A DNA stretch of 36,485 bases from Vulcanimicrobiota bacterium. GTDB lineage: Bacteria; Pseudomonadota; Gammaproteobacteria; Xanthomonadales; Rhodanobacteraceae. The translations under genes were made by a program, and so were the position numbers. Under the pieces are notes generated by a model. It was not told the origin of the DNA, did no database searches, and saw nothing but the letters and a program-made list of their open reading frames with translations. Below are positions 15,695-23,186 of the stretch, one piece after another. Each line of letters opens with the position of its first letter. Position 1 is the stretch's first letter. Location: positions 1 through 36,485 of the forward strand of contig CAJCJD010000219.1 of assembly GCA_903970555.1 (NCBI GenBank), read 5' to 3'.

Positions 15695-16441
15695 ATGATG
15701 GACTTCCGCATCGAACAATGGCGCGCGTGGGCACCTGGCTTGGACAGCAATGAAGCCTGGCGAGCATGGGCGCGAGAACCGGTCAAGGTCACGGATGGCG
15801 ACGAGCAGCCTTCCTGCGATTTCCTGCCCGCCATGCAACGTCGTCGCCTTAGCCGGCTTGCACGCATGACACTGCACGTCGCATGGCCGCTGTGCGGCGA
15901 CGATGAACAGTTGCCGTTGGTGTTTGCCTCGCGTCATGGTGAAACGCCACGCACGTTTGTCTTGCTCAGTGAAGTGGCCGATGGACAGCCGCTGTCGCCT
16001 ACTCAATTCGGCCTGTCGGTGCATAACGCCATCGCCGGGCAGTGGTCGATCCTGCGCGGCCAACGTGGCGAGTCGGTTGCTATTGCCGGGGAGGCCGACA
16101 CGTTCGAACATGCCATGGTGGAGGCGGCTGCCTTGCTAGGCGAAGGCGCACCGGCCGTACTCGTCGTGATGGCCGAGGAACGGCCGCCTGCGGCTTATGA
16201 TGGCTGGATCGATGATGTGCCGTTTTCGTATGCTTTGGCATTGCGGGTAAGGGGAAACAATACGGGCGACAATGCGCAAGCCGGCCAACGCTGGCAGTTG
16301 CGTCTGGAGCCTGGTCATGGCGATTCCGTCAGCAGCACTTGGCCACATGCACTCGATTTTGTGCGCGCCTTGCATGATGGCAGCGAGACACTGAACCACC
16401 TATGGAAGACACGTCGATGGATTTGGCAGCGAGTCCCCTAA
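15695..16441 (+). CDS. Beta-ketoacyl synthase chain length factor-like protein
   Basis: A 248-aa truncated ketosynthase homologue of the Ketoacyl-synt_2 type, as in ApeC of aryl polyene clusters. The start MMDFRIEQWRAWAPGLDS is characteristic (pattern QWaAWaPGL). At the position where a ketosynthase has its Cys, the sequence reads FGLSVHNAIAGQWSI with no cysteine, so it cannot condense by itself. It would pair with a true ketosynthase, probably the one at 20774, to form the type II KS-CLF heterodimer that sets polyene length. ATGs at 15695 and 15698 are equally possible. The downstream acyltransferase gene begins inside it (40-nt overlap). Confidence 0.85.
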   Translation: MMDFRIEQWRAWAPGLDSNEAWRAWAREPVKVTDGDEQPSCDFLPAMQRRRLSRLARMTLHVAWPLCGDDEQLPLVFASRHGETPRTFVLLSEVADGQPLSPTQFGLSVHNAIAGQWSILRGQRGESVAIAGEADTFEHAMVEAAALLGEGAPAVLVVMAEERPPAAYDGWIDDVPFSYALALRVRGNNTGDNAQAGQRWQLRLEPGHGDSVSSTWPHALDFVRALHDGSETLNHLWKTRRWIWQRVP

Positions 16442-17211
16442 GGCGTTCCGGCGCCGGCAATTACCTCTGGCGGCTGATTGCCACCGGTGCGAGTTTCGTG
16501 TTGTTCGGATTGGGCGGCTTGGTGCTACGGCTGATCGTGCTACCTCTGCTCGGCCTGCTGCCCGGCAGTGCGACAACCCGCCGTCGACGCGCGCGCGCAG
16601 CGATTAGCAAGGCGTTCTACCTGCACGTGCAGTTCATGTATCGCAGCGGCGTGTTGACGTATGACGTCGACGGTGCCGAACGACTGGGCCGTCCGGGCCA
16701 GATGATCATCGCCAATCATCCGTCGCTGATCGATGTCGTTTTCCTGATTGCACATATCCGCGACGCGAACTGCATCGTCAAGCAAAGTCTATGGCGCAAC
16801 CCATTCACGCGTGGCCCCGTTACTCGCGCGCAATACATCAGCAACAACGGCAGCCCGGACATGCTGGAAGAAGCGGCCGATGTTCTGCGCCATGGTCAGA
16901 CGTTGATTGTCTTTCCGGAAGGCACACGCACCAAACCGGGACAACCGCCGTTGTTTCACCGTGGCGCGGCCGCGATCGCGTTACGCGGCGCCAGCGTCAT
17001 TACGCCCGTGTTTATTGCAGTAAAGCCCACCACGCTGACCAAGGCCGAACCGTGGTACCGCATTCCGAAACAGCGCATGCGAGTTACGTTACGCGTGGGC
17101 CAGGATATTGCGCCGGAATCCTTTAACGCCGATGCGCCGTTGCCGATTGCCTCGCGTCGGCTCAACGAACATCTGCATCGTCTTTTCCTTATGGAGCTTG
17201 CGTCATCGTGA
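16402..17211 (+). CDS. PlsC-type 1-acyl-glycerol-3-phosphate acyltransferase
   Basis: Membrane-associated lysophospholipid acyltransferase of 269 aa, ApeD-like. An N-terminal hydrophobic segment (residues ~28-55) anchors it. The catalytic HX4D motif is IIANHPSLIDVVF (His106, Asp111). Later blocks are VKQSLWRNPFTRGP, FPEGTRTKPGQPPLFHRGAA (acceptor-phosphate motif EGTR) and ITPVFIAV. It probably transfers the polyene acyl chain, or a fatty acyl chain, to a glycerol-type acceptor. Starts at 16402 or 16417 are possible; both overlap the preceding gene. Its stop overlaps the next ACP start (GTGA). Confidence 0.88.
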   Translation: MEDTSMDLAASPLRRSGAGNYLWRLIATGASFVLFGLGGLVLRLIVLPLLGLLPGSATTRRRRARAAISKAFYLHVQFMYRSGVLTYDVDGAERLGRPGQMIIANHPSLIDVVFLIAHIRDANCIVKQSLWRNPFTRGPVTRAQYISNNGSPDMLEEAADVLRHGQTLIVFPEGTRTKPGQPPLFHRGAAAIALRGASVITPVFIAVKPTTLTKAEPWYRIPKQRMRVTLRVGQDIAPESFNADAPLPIASRRLNEHLHRLFLMELASS

Positions 17212-17468
17212 ATGCACTGCAGCAGGAAATCGCCCAACTGATCATCGACACCCTCAACCTGGAAGACGTCAAAGTCGAGGATATTCCGCCTGACCAGCCG
17301 TTATTCGGCGAAGGACTTGGCCTCGATTCGGTGGATGCCCTGGAACTGGCACTGGCGCTGCAGAAGCGCTACGACATTCGCATCGCCTCCGATTCAAAGG
17401 ACGCACGTCAGCATTTCACCACCGTCGCCAGCCTCGCTGCCTTCGTGCAGGCACAGCGGGACGCATGA
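17208..17468 (+). CDS. Acyl carrier protein of the aryl polyene cluster (second ACP)
   Basis: An 86-aa carrier protein starting with GTG at 17208 within the stop of the acyltransferase gene, with GGAG upstream. The phosphopantetheine attachment site is GLDSVDALEL (Ser41). Helices match the family (N-terminal LQQEIAQLIIDTLNLEDV, C-terminal VASLAAFVQAQ). It is more distant from the first ACP than duplicates would be, which suits division of labour. It overlaps the next gene by 4 nt (ATGA). Confidence 0.9.
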   Translation: MNALQQEIAQLIIDTLNLEDVKVEDIPPDQPLFGEGLGLDSVDALELALALQKRYDIRIASDSKDARQHFTTVASLAAFVQAQRDA

Positions 17469-18010
17469 GCAAACTGACCTCCATCTTGTTGCCACTGGCG
17501 GGCGTGCTGTATCCGTTTGTGGTTTATTTCGGCATGGATCGCGTGCCGCCGCCGATGTTTGCGCTGGTGCTCGGCGCGATCTGGCTGATCCGCGCACCGA
17601 GCCTGCTGAAGCAGCCGGGCGGCCGCTGGATGCTCGGTGCGGCGCTGGTGTATTGCGCGCTGCTGGCGCTGAGCGGTGAAGCCACGTTGCTGCGCTGGTA
17701 TCCCACACTGATCAGCGCACTGTTGCTATGCGCGTTCGGCTTGAGCTTGGTGTATGGCCCCCCCATCATCGAGCGTATCGCGCGCGTACGCGAGCCGGGC
17801 CTACCAGACGCCGCCATTCCTTACACGCGTAAAGTCACCTGGGTGTGGGTGGGATTCTTTATCTTCAACGGCGTGGTGTCCGCAGCATTGACGCTCTGGG
17901 CGCCGCTGTCCTGGTGGACACTCTACAACGGCCTGTTGGTGTACTTCATCATGGGCACCCTATTTGTCGGTGAATGGCTGCTGCGCCGTCGCTTGAGGGC
18001 GGTTGCGTGA
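17465..18010 (+). CDS. COG4648-type integral membrane protein of the aryl polyene cluster
   Basis: A 181-aa inner-membrane protein with about six hydrophobic segments (residues ~5-22, 28-44, 54-70, 77-97, 124-146, 149-172). The loop GPPIIERIARVREPGLPDAAIPYTRKVTW between TM4 and TM5 is typical of this uncharacterised family (ApeG-like), which is found almost only in aryl polyene clusters. The molecular role is unknown. It looks intact. In Enterobacterales clusters the aryl ligase gene follows this gene; here the next ORF is the short ligase-remnant/dehydratase, coupled by a GTGA overlap. Confidence 0.8.
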   Translation: MSKLTSILLPLAGVLYPFVVYFGMDRVPPPMFALVLGAIWLIRAPSLLKQPGGRWMLGAALVYCALLALSGEATLLRWYPTLISALLLCAFGLSLVYGPPIIERIARVREPGLPDAAIPYTRKVTWVWVGFFIFNGVVSAALTLWAPLSWWTLYNGLLVYFIMGTLFVGEWLLRRRLRAVA

Positions 18011-18642
18011 ACATGGACCTCGCCCGTATCGCCGCACGTATTCGCTCGCATCCATGGGTGGATGATGCGCAATGTGGCGATGGCAGCGTCGATGCGCCAG
18101 GTGCATTGGTTGCGCTCAATACCGAAGGTGTCGGCGCGCTCCTCCGCCAAGGACGGGCGCAACTCGTGGATACCTTTCAGGTCCACGTGAACTCAGCGGG
18201 ATATGCCGGTGCGCCGCTTATCTGGCGACTATTCGATGACATGCCGATGCTGACATCGCCGCAACAGATCGACGCATTGCTGCAGTCGCCACTACCCCGC
18301 GATGCCTCACTGCTGGAAGAACATCAACATGATGGCCAATGGACGTTGGCGTTACGCATTCCGCTCGACCTGATCTACTTTCCCGGCCACTTTCCGCAAG
18401 CGCCGATATTGCCCGGCGCAGTACAGGTGGCATGGGCGCTGGCATTCGCTACCACGCGATTGGGCACGCCACTGCGCTGCCATGTGATAGAAGCACTGAA
18501 ATTCCAGCAACTGCTGCGGCCTGGCGATCGCGCCGATTTGACGCTGCGTCATGATTTGGAGCGCCATAAGCTGCACTTCGCCTATCGCTATGGCGAAAAG
18601 GCGTATTCCTCGGGTCGATTGGCTTGGAGCGCCACATCATGA
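18007..18642 (+). CDS. ApeI-like dehydratase with vestigial AMP-ligase C-terminal segment
   Basis: The protein has 212 aa. The start is GTG at 18007 in a GTGA overlap, with GAGGG 7 nt upstream; the ATG at 18013 is the alternative. Residues ~110-212 are a hotdog 3-hydroxyacyl-ACP dehydratase: LDLIYFPGHFPQAPILPG with catalytic His128. At the position of the FabZ acid there is Ala142. Residues ~5-90 do not belong to a dehydratase. They read like the C-terminal subdomain of an AMP-forming acyl/aryl ligase: ARIRSHPWVDDAQCG (compare eieaaLr-hP-V-dAav), then GALVALNTEGVGALLRQGR, then PLIWRLFDDMP. Where such ligases have the catalytic Lys (P-N-x-GK), this protein has TSPQQ. It is therefore probably a former ligase-dehydratase fusion that lost its adenylation domain. 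The dehydratase half presumably still works in polyene elongation. Confidence 0.72.
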   Translation: MNMDLARIAARIRSHPWVDDAQCGDGSVDAPGALVALNTEGVGALLRQGRAQLVDTFQVHVNSAGYAGAPLIWRLFDDMPMLTSPQQIDALLQSPLPRDASLLEEHQHDGQWTLALRIPLDLIYFPGHFPQAPILPGAVQVAWALAFATTRLGTPLRCHVIEALKFQQLLRPGDRADLTLRHDLERHKLHFAYRYGEKAYSSGRLAWSATS

Positions 18643-19610
18643 GTGAGCAGGTCGTGCAGGAACGCCACTGGTCTGCGCATAAGGAGCGCGGCAGTCTTTT
18701 CCTGATGCGACTTACGGCGTTCGGCGTGCGCGTGTTCGGACGACGGCTGTTGGCGCCGCTGCTCTATCTGATCGTGTTGTACTTCTTTGCCTCGGCACGT
18801 AGCGCGCGCCGAAATATTCGTCAATACCAGGCCTATCTCGCCGAATGGAGCGGCCGCGCGACATTGCGCCCAACACTGGGCAGTGTGTTCGGTCAATTCA
18901 TCGCCTTTGCCGATAACCTGCTGGATCGCCTCGATGTCTGGCGTGGCCGCCTGCGTTTCGAACAGGTGCAATTGGTCGATCCCTCCGGCGTGCGTTCTCG
19001 TCTGCTCAGCAGCCAGAAACATGGCGGCCGAGGCGAAATCCTGGTCGTTACGCACCTGGGAAATCCGGATGTTTGCCGCGCGATGGCGGAGCTCGGCGAG
19101 CAAGTACCGCTCAACGTGCTGGTGCACAATCGACACGTGGCGCAGTTCAACCGTTTGCTGGGCGAAGCTGGCGATCGCGGCATGCGGCTTATCCAGGTGA
19201 GCGAGCTGGATACGGTGATGATGCTGGACTTGTCGCAACGCGTGGAGCGCGGCGAATGGCTGGCGATCGCCGGCGACCGCGTGCCGCTGCACGAGGGCCG
19301 GCGCGTGGTGGCGAATTTCCTCGGACACGCTGCCGCATTTCCGCAGGGGCCATGGTTGGTGGCGGGCCTGTTGCGCTGCCCGGTGAATCTGCTGTGCTGC
19401 CTGAAAGTAGACGGCCGCTACCAGATCCACCTTGACCCCTTTCTTGACAGCGCACGCTGGGAACGCGGCCTGCGTGATGCCGCCATCCAGGGCTGGGTAC
19501 AACGCTATGCCGATCATCTTGCACAGCAATGTCTGATAGCGCCGCAGCAGTGGTTCAATTTCTACGCGTATTGGCAATCCGCCACATCGGAGGCCACGGA
19601 TGCGAACTAA
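18639..19610 (+). CDS. LpxL/HtrB-type lipid acyltransferase
   Basis: A 323-aa acyltransferase of the lipid A acyltransferase-like group (COG4261). The start at 18639 (ATGA overlap) is chosen; an ATG at 18624 would enlarge the overlap. An N-terminal membrane segment (LLAPLLYLIVLYFFASA) precedes the catalytic HX4D motif VVTHLGNPDV (His139, Asp144). Later IAGDRVPLHEGRRVVANFLG corresponds to the second conserved block (GDR). In other clusters this domain is fused to a GT2 (ApeJ-like); here it is separate from the GT2 at 10412. Likely transfers the aryl polyene or a fatty acid onto the anchor lipid. It overlaps the thioesterase gene by 11 nt. Confidence 0.85.
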   Translation: MSEQVVQERHWSAHKERGSLFLMRLTAFGVRVFGRRLLAPLLYLIVLYFFASARSARRNIRQYQAYLAEWSGRATLRPTLGSVFGQFIAFADNLLDRLDVWRGRLRFEQVQLVDPSGVRSRLLSSQKHGGRGEILVVTHLGNPDVCRAMAELGEQVPLNVLVHNRHVAQFNRLLGEAGDRGMRLIQVSELDTVMMLDLSQRVERGEWLAIAGDRVPLHEGRRVVANFLGHAAAFPQGPWLVAGLLRCPVNLLCCLKVDGRYQIHLDPFLDSARWERGLRDAAIQGWVQRYADHLAQQCLIAPQQWFNFYAYWQSATSEATDAN

Positions 19611-20061
19611 TGGCGTTCTGCACAAGTCCGTCGACATCGAGGTGCCGTTCTTCGATGTCGATTCCATGGACGTGGTCTGGCACGGGCACTATGTGAAATA
19701 TCTCGAAGTGGCGCGTTGCGCCCTGCTCGACGATATCGGCCACAACTACCTGCAGATGAAAGCCTCCGGCTACGCGTGGCCGGTGATCGACCTGCAGCTG
19801 CGTTATGTGCAAGCCGCACGTTTCGGCCAACGCATCAGCGTGCGCGCGGATCTTGTCGAATGGCAGAACCGCCTGCTGATTCATTACCTGATCCAGGATG
19901 CGAGTACCGGCCAACGCCTTACCCGTGCCAGCACCGTGCAGGTTGCCGTGCACTTGGCCAGCGGCGAGATGCAACTGGTGTCGCCGAACGTATTTACCGA
20001 CGCGGTGGAACGCCGGCTTCGCGATGTTTCGCAAAACCCTTCATCTTCGGTAGCGACATGA
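19600..20061 (+). CDS. 4HBT-type acyl-CoA/ACP thioesterase
   Basis: Hotdog thioesterase of 153 aa, ApeK-like. The active-site segment is VPFFDVDSMDVVWHGHYVKYLEVAR, matching the 4-hydroxybenzoyl-CoA thioesterase pattern with the catalytic Asp in the D-MDVVWHGHY stretch. It probably clears mis-primed chains or releases the product from ACP. The start lies inside the preceding acyltransferase gene, and the stop overlaps the methyltransferase start (ATGA). Confidence 0.88.
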   Translation: MRTNGVLHKSVDIEVPFFDVDSMDVVWHGHYVKYLEVARCALLDDIGHNYLQMKASGYAWPVIDLQLRYVQAARFGQRISVRADLVEWQNRLLIHYLIQDASTGQRLTRASTVQVAVHLASGEMQLVSPNVFTDAVERRLRDVSQNPSSSVAT

Positions 20062-20777
20062 ACTACGCCAGCCCTACCTATGTCGAAGAAACCCGCATCG
20101 GTTTCCACTTCCTGCGCAGCCATACGTGGCAGCACCATGTCTTGCGTGTCGCGATCAATGACCTGAAACGATTGATCGGCGAGCCGTTGCCGCAGGGTGG
20201 CAGTCTGCTGGATGTCGGATGCGGCCAAGGCAAATCGTTTCGGCTGTTGCGCGATGCGTTCCAACCGACGCGGATGATGGGGCTGGATGCAGATCCACAC
20301 AGTATTCAACTCTCCGAAGCAGAAGCGCAGCGCGAGGACATAAGCGTGGAATTGCTGACCGCCGATTGCGCAACCATTCCATTGCCCGACGCCAGCGTCG
20401 ACATCGTATTCTGCCATCAAACCTTTCATCATTTAGTGGAGCAGGAACGCGCATTGGCGGAATTTTGGCGCATATTGAAACCCGGCGGCCTGCTGCTGTT
20501 TGCCGAATCCACCAAGGCATATATCGATACCTGGGTGATTCGCTGGTTCTTCCGTCATCCGATGGATGTGCAAAAAAGCGCGGAGGAATATCTACAGATG
20601 CTGCGCCAGCAAGGTTTTGTGTTTGGCATGCGGAACGTGTCGTTTCCTTACCTTTGGTGGAGTCGCTCCAAGGACTTTGGCCTGCTGGAACGCTGGGGTT
20701 TGCGTGCGCCACCTCCTCCTGGGCAACGCGAGGAAACGTTGATCAACGCCGCTGTACGTAAACCACAGCCCGCATGA
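20058..20777 (+). CDS. Class I SAM-dependent methyltransferase
   Basis: A 239-aa cytoplasmic methyltransferase. Motif I is LLDVGCGQGKSFRLL, motif II has the acidic residue in MMGLDADPHS, and motif III/IV runs through LTADCATIPLPDASVDIVFC. FHHLVEQERALAEFWRILKPGGLLLF is typical of Methyltransf_11. It probably methylates the aromatic head group or another pigment position; O- or C-methylation cannot be decided. It is coupled at both ends by 4-nt overlaps. Confidence 0.88.
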   Translation: MNYASPTYVEETRIGFHFLRSHTWQHHVLRVAINDLKRLIGEPLPQGGSLLDVGCGQGKSFRLLRDAFQPTRMMGLDADPHSIQLSEAEAQREDISVELLTADCATIPLPDASVDIVFCHQTFHHLVEQERALAEFWRILKPGGLLLFAESTKAYIDTWVIRWFFRHPMDVQKSAEEYLQMLRQQGFVFGMRNVSFPYLWWSRSKDFGLLERWGLRAPPPPGQREETLINAAVRKPQPA

Positions 20778-21964
20778 ATACCTTCCTGAATTCGCTTGGT
20801 GTGATCTGCAATCTCGGTGCGGGTAAGAGCGCCGTTGCTGAAGCACTGTTCGCAGGCGACACCAGCGGCATTCGTCCCGAGCAAGGCTGGATTCCCGGCA
20901 TCGCTCCCCCGCTCGGTGCCGTCCATGTGGAGCTGCCACGCATACCCGCTGCGCTGGCCGGCCAACGCGATAACCGCAACAACCGATTGCTGCTTGCCGC
21001 CGCGCAGGAAATCGAATCGGACATCCGCGCTGCGATCCAACGCTACGGCCATGCGCGGATCGGCGTAATTCTTGGGACCAGCACCACCGGTATCGAAGAG
21101 GCAACACAAGGTATCGGCGCCTATCGCCGCGATGGCGCGTGGCCACCTGATTACCGCTACGCGCATCAGGAATTGGGCGCACCCGCTGCGTTTCTTGCCG
21201 AATGGTTGGAGCTGGGCGGCCCGTGCTACAGCATTTCCACCGCTTGCACCTCCGGTGCGCGCGCTCTGCTAAGCGCACAGCGATTGCTGCGCCTGGGACT
21301 TTGCGACGCCGTACTCTGCGGCGGCGTGGATACGCTATGTCGACTGGCGATCAACGGCTTCCATGCGCTGGAAGCGGTGGACATGCAACGCTGCGATCCT
21401 TTTTCAAAGCATCGTCGTGGCATCAACATCGGTGAGGCGGCCGTGCTGTTCTTGATGACGCGCGACGCAGGTCCTGTGCAATTGCTCGGCGGCGGTGCCA
21501 GCTCCGATGCCTATCACATGTCTTCGCCCGATCCGGAAGGAACAGGTGCACGAAAAGCCATGCGGGATGCACTACGCAATGCTGGCCTCGCGGCCGAACA
21601 GATCGACTACATCAACTTGCATGGCACCGCGACCGAACACAATGACAGCATGGAAAGCGTGGCCGTGGCCACGACTTTCGGACCGACCGTGACGTGCTCG
21701 TCCACCAAGTCGCTGACCGGCCACACGCTGGCCGCTGCCGGCGCGCTGGAAGCGGCGTTCTGCTGGCTAAGCTTGACCGACGACCGCGGCGAACGACGGC
21801 TTCCGCCGCACATCTGGGACGGTCAAGCCGATCCGTCACTGCCGCCGCTCAGTTTCGTACACGTTGGCGATCATCTGCCTGCCAGCGGTCGCCGCTACCT
21901 TATGAGCAACTCGTTCGCCTTTGGCGGCAATAACAGCAGCCTCATCTTCGGGGACCCCGCATGA
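20774..21964 (+). CDS. Beta-ketoacyl-ACP synthase (second ketosynthase, ApeO-like)
   Basis: Condensing enzyme of 396 aa, with an unusually short N-terminus (MNTFLNSLGVICNLGAGK). The catalytic triad is complete: Cys158 in ISTACTSGA, His283 in NLHGTATEHND and His317 in LTGHTLAAAG. MSNSFAFGGNNSSLIF is the C-terminal signature. It is the best candidate partner of the chain-length-factor-like protein at 15695, giving the iterative type II polyketide synthase that builds the polyene with the reductase at 22421 and the two dehydratases. Both ends overlap neighbours by 4 nt. Confidence 0.9.
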   Translation: MNTFLNSLGVICNLGAGKSAVAEALFAGDTSGIRPEQGWIPGIAPPLGAVHVELPRIPAALAGQRDNRNNRLLLAAAQEIESDIRAAIQRYGHARIGVILGTSTTGIEEATQGIGAYRRDGAWPPDYRYAHQELGAPAAFLAEWLELGGPCYSISTACTSGARALLSAQRLLRLGLCDAVLCGGVDTLCRLAINGFHALEAVDMQRCDPFSKHRRGINIGEAAVLFLMTRDAGPVQLLGGGASSDAYHMSSPDPEGTGARKAMRDALRNAGLAAEQIDYINLHGTATEHNDSMESVAVATTFGPTVTCSSTKSLTGHTLAAAGALEAAFCWLSLTDDRGERRLPPHIWDGQADPSLPPLSFVHVGDHLPASGRRYLMSNSFAFGGNNSSLIFGDPA

Positions 21965-22428
21965 AGTCGTGGCCCATCGCCGACGTCGTACCGCATGCGG
22001 GCGAGATGATCTTGCTCGACAGCATCGAAGAGGTCGAAACTGATCGCATCGTGTGCGTGAAAACGGTGCGTGCGGGTACATTGTTCGTCGATGCCGACGG
22101 CAGCCTGCCCGCGTGGGTCGGCGTGGAACTGATGGCACAAAGTGTTGCGGCATGGGCGGGCTGTTGCGCACGCGCCGAGCAGCAACCGGTGCAATTGGGT
22201 TTCCTGCTCGGCACGCGTCACTACAGCTGCAACGTCGATGCGTTTCCGGCAGGCAGTCGCTTACGCGTTGAAGCGGTGCGATCATTCCACGATGAGCATG
22301 GCATGGGCGTATTCACCTGTCGCATCGAAGCACCGGATATTCACGCCGACGCTCGCCTGACCGTGTACCGCCCGCGCGATGCAGATGCTTTTTTCGAACA
22401 GATTGCCGGAGCGCCGCCGCATGCCTGA
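21961..22428 (+). CDS. ApeP-like 3-hydroxyacyl-ACP dehydratase
   Basis: Hotdog-fold dehydratase of 155 aa (COG4706 type). The active-site His is in VVPHAGEMILLD (His12), and GVELMAQSVAAWAGCCA is the central helix with a Glu-x-Met-Ala-Gln pattern. It removes water from the 3-hydroxyacyl-ACP after ketoreduction, giving the trans double bonds of the polyene. Together with the dehydratase at 18007 it gives the usual pair. It overlaps the ketosynthase by 4 nt and the reductase by 8 nt. Confidence 0.87.
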   Translation: MKSWPIADVVPHAGEMILLDSIEEVETDRIVCVKTVRAGTLFVDADGSLPAWVGVELMAQSVAAWAGCCARAEQQPVQLGFLLGTRHYSCNVDAFPAGSRLRVEAVRSFHDEHGMGVFTCRIEAPDIHADARLTVYRPRDADAFFEQIAGAPPHA

Positions 22429-23149
22429 AACGATCCTTGTCACCGGCTCCAGCCGCGGCATTGGCCGCGCTATTGCCACGCGCCTGGCACACGCTGGCTA
22501 TGATCTGGTTCTGCACTGTCGTAGTCGCCGCGATGAAGCCGAACAGGTACGCGCATCGATCCAGGAACTCGGGCGCAACGCGCGCGTCCTGCAATTCGAT
22601 ATCGCTAACCGTGCTGCCTGCGCTGCCGCGCTCGAAGCGGATGTAGAGGCACATGGTGCCTACTACGGCGTTGTCTGCAATGCCGGCCTGACTCGCGACG
22701 GTGCTTTTCCCGCGCTCACCGACGAAGATTGGGATCAGGTGCTTCGCACCAATCTCGATGGTTTCTACAACGTACTGCATCCGATCATCATGCCTATGAT
22801 TCGTCGGCGCAGCGCCGGCCGCATCGTTTGCATCACCTCCGTATCCGGGCTGATCGGCAATCGCGGGCAGGTCAATTACAGCGCGTCCAAAGCCGGCGTG
22901 ATCGGTGCCGCCAAAGCGTTGGCCGTGGAGTTAGCCAAACGCAAGATCACCGTCAATTGTGTTGCACCGGGCCTGATCGATACCGACATGACCAGCGATG
23001 ACGTGCCGCTGGAAGAAATCATGAAAGTGATTCCGATGCAGCGCGCAGGCACCGCCGACGAAGTCGCGGCGGCGGTGCAGTTTCTGCTAAGTCCGGAAGC
23101 CGCCTACATCACACGTCAGGTGCTGTCCGTAAATGGTGGCCTCTGCTGA
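22421..23149 (+). CDS. 3-oxoacyl-ACP reductase (FabG-like, SDR family)
   Basis: NADPH-dependent short-chain dehydrogenase of 242 aa, ApeQ-like. The start at 22421 (MPETILVTG) is chosen over 22379, which would extend further into the dehydratase gene. The cofactor loop is TGSSRGIGRA, followed by NAGLTRDG and the catalytic Ser140, Tyr153, Lys157 in ITSVSG and VNYSASKAG. APGLIDTDM is typical of FabG. It reduces the 3-oxo group in each polyene cycle. Last biosynthetic gene of the coupled block; the next gene has its own strong ribosome binding site. Confidence 0.92.
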   Translation: MPETILVTGSSRGIGRAIATRLAHAGYDLVLHCRSRRDEAEQVRASIQELGRNARVLQFDIANRAACAAALEADVEAHGAYYGVVCNAGLTRDGAFPALTDEDWDQVLRTNLDGFYNVLHPIIMPMIRRRSAGRIVCITSVSGLIGNRGQVNYSASKAGVIGAAKALAVELAKRKITVNCVAPGLIDTDMTSDDVPLEEIMKVIPMQRAGTADEVAAAVQFLLSPEAAYITRQVLSVNGGLC

Positions 23150-23186
23150 GCTCGTTGTTTCCTCTCAACCAAGGAGATCGATTCGC

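Noticed and set aside
18588..19667. Minus-strand frame of 359 codons opposite the LpxL-type acyltransferase
   Set aside because: Antisense shadow; low-complexity composition, no motif, and it would run against a tightly coupled operon.
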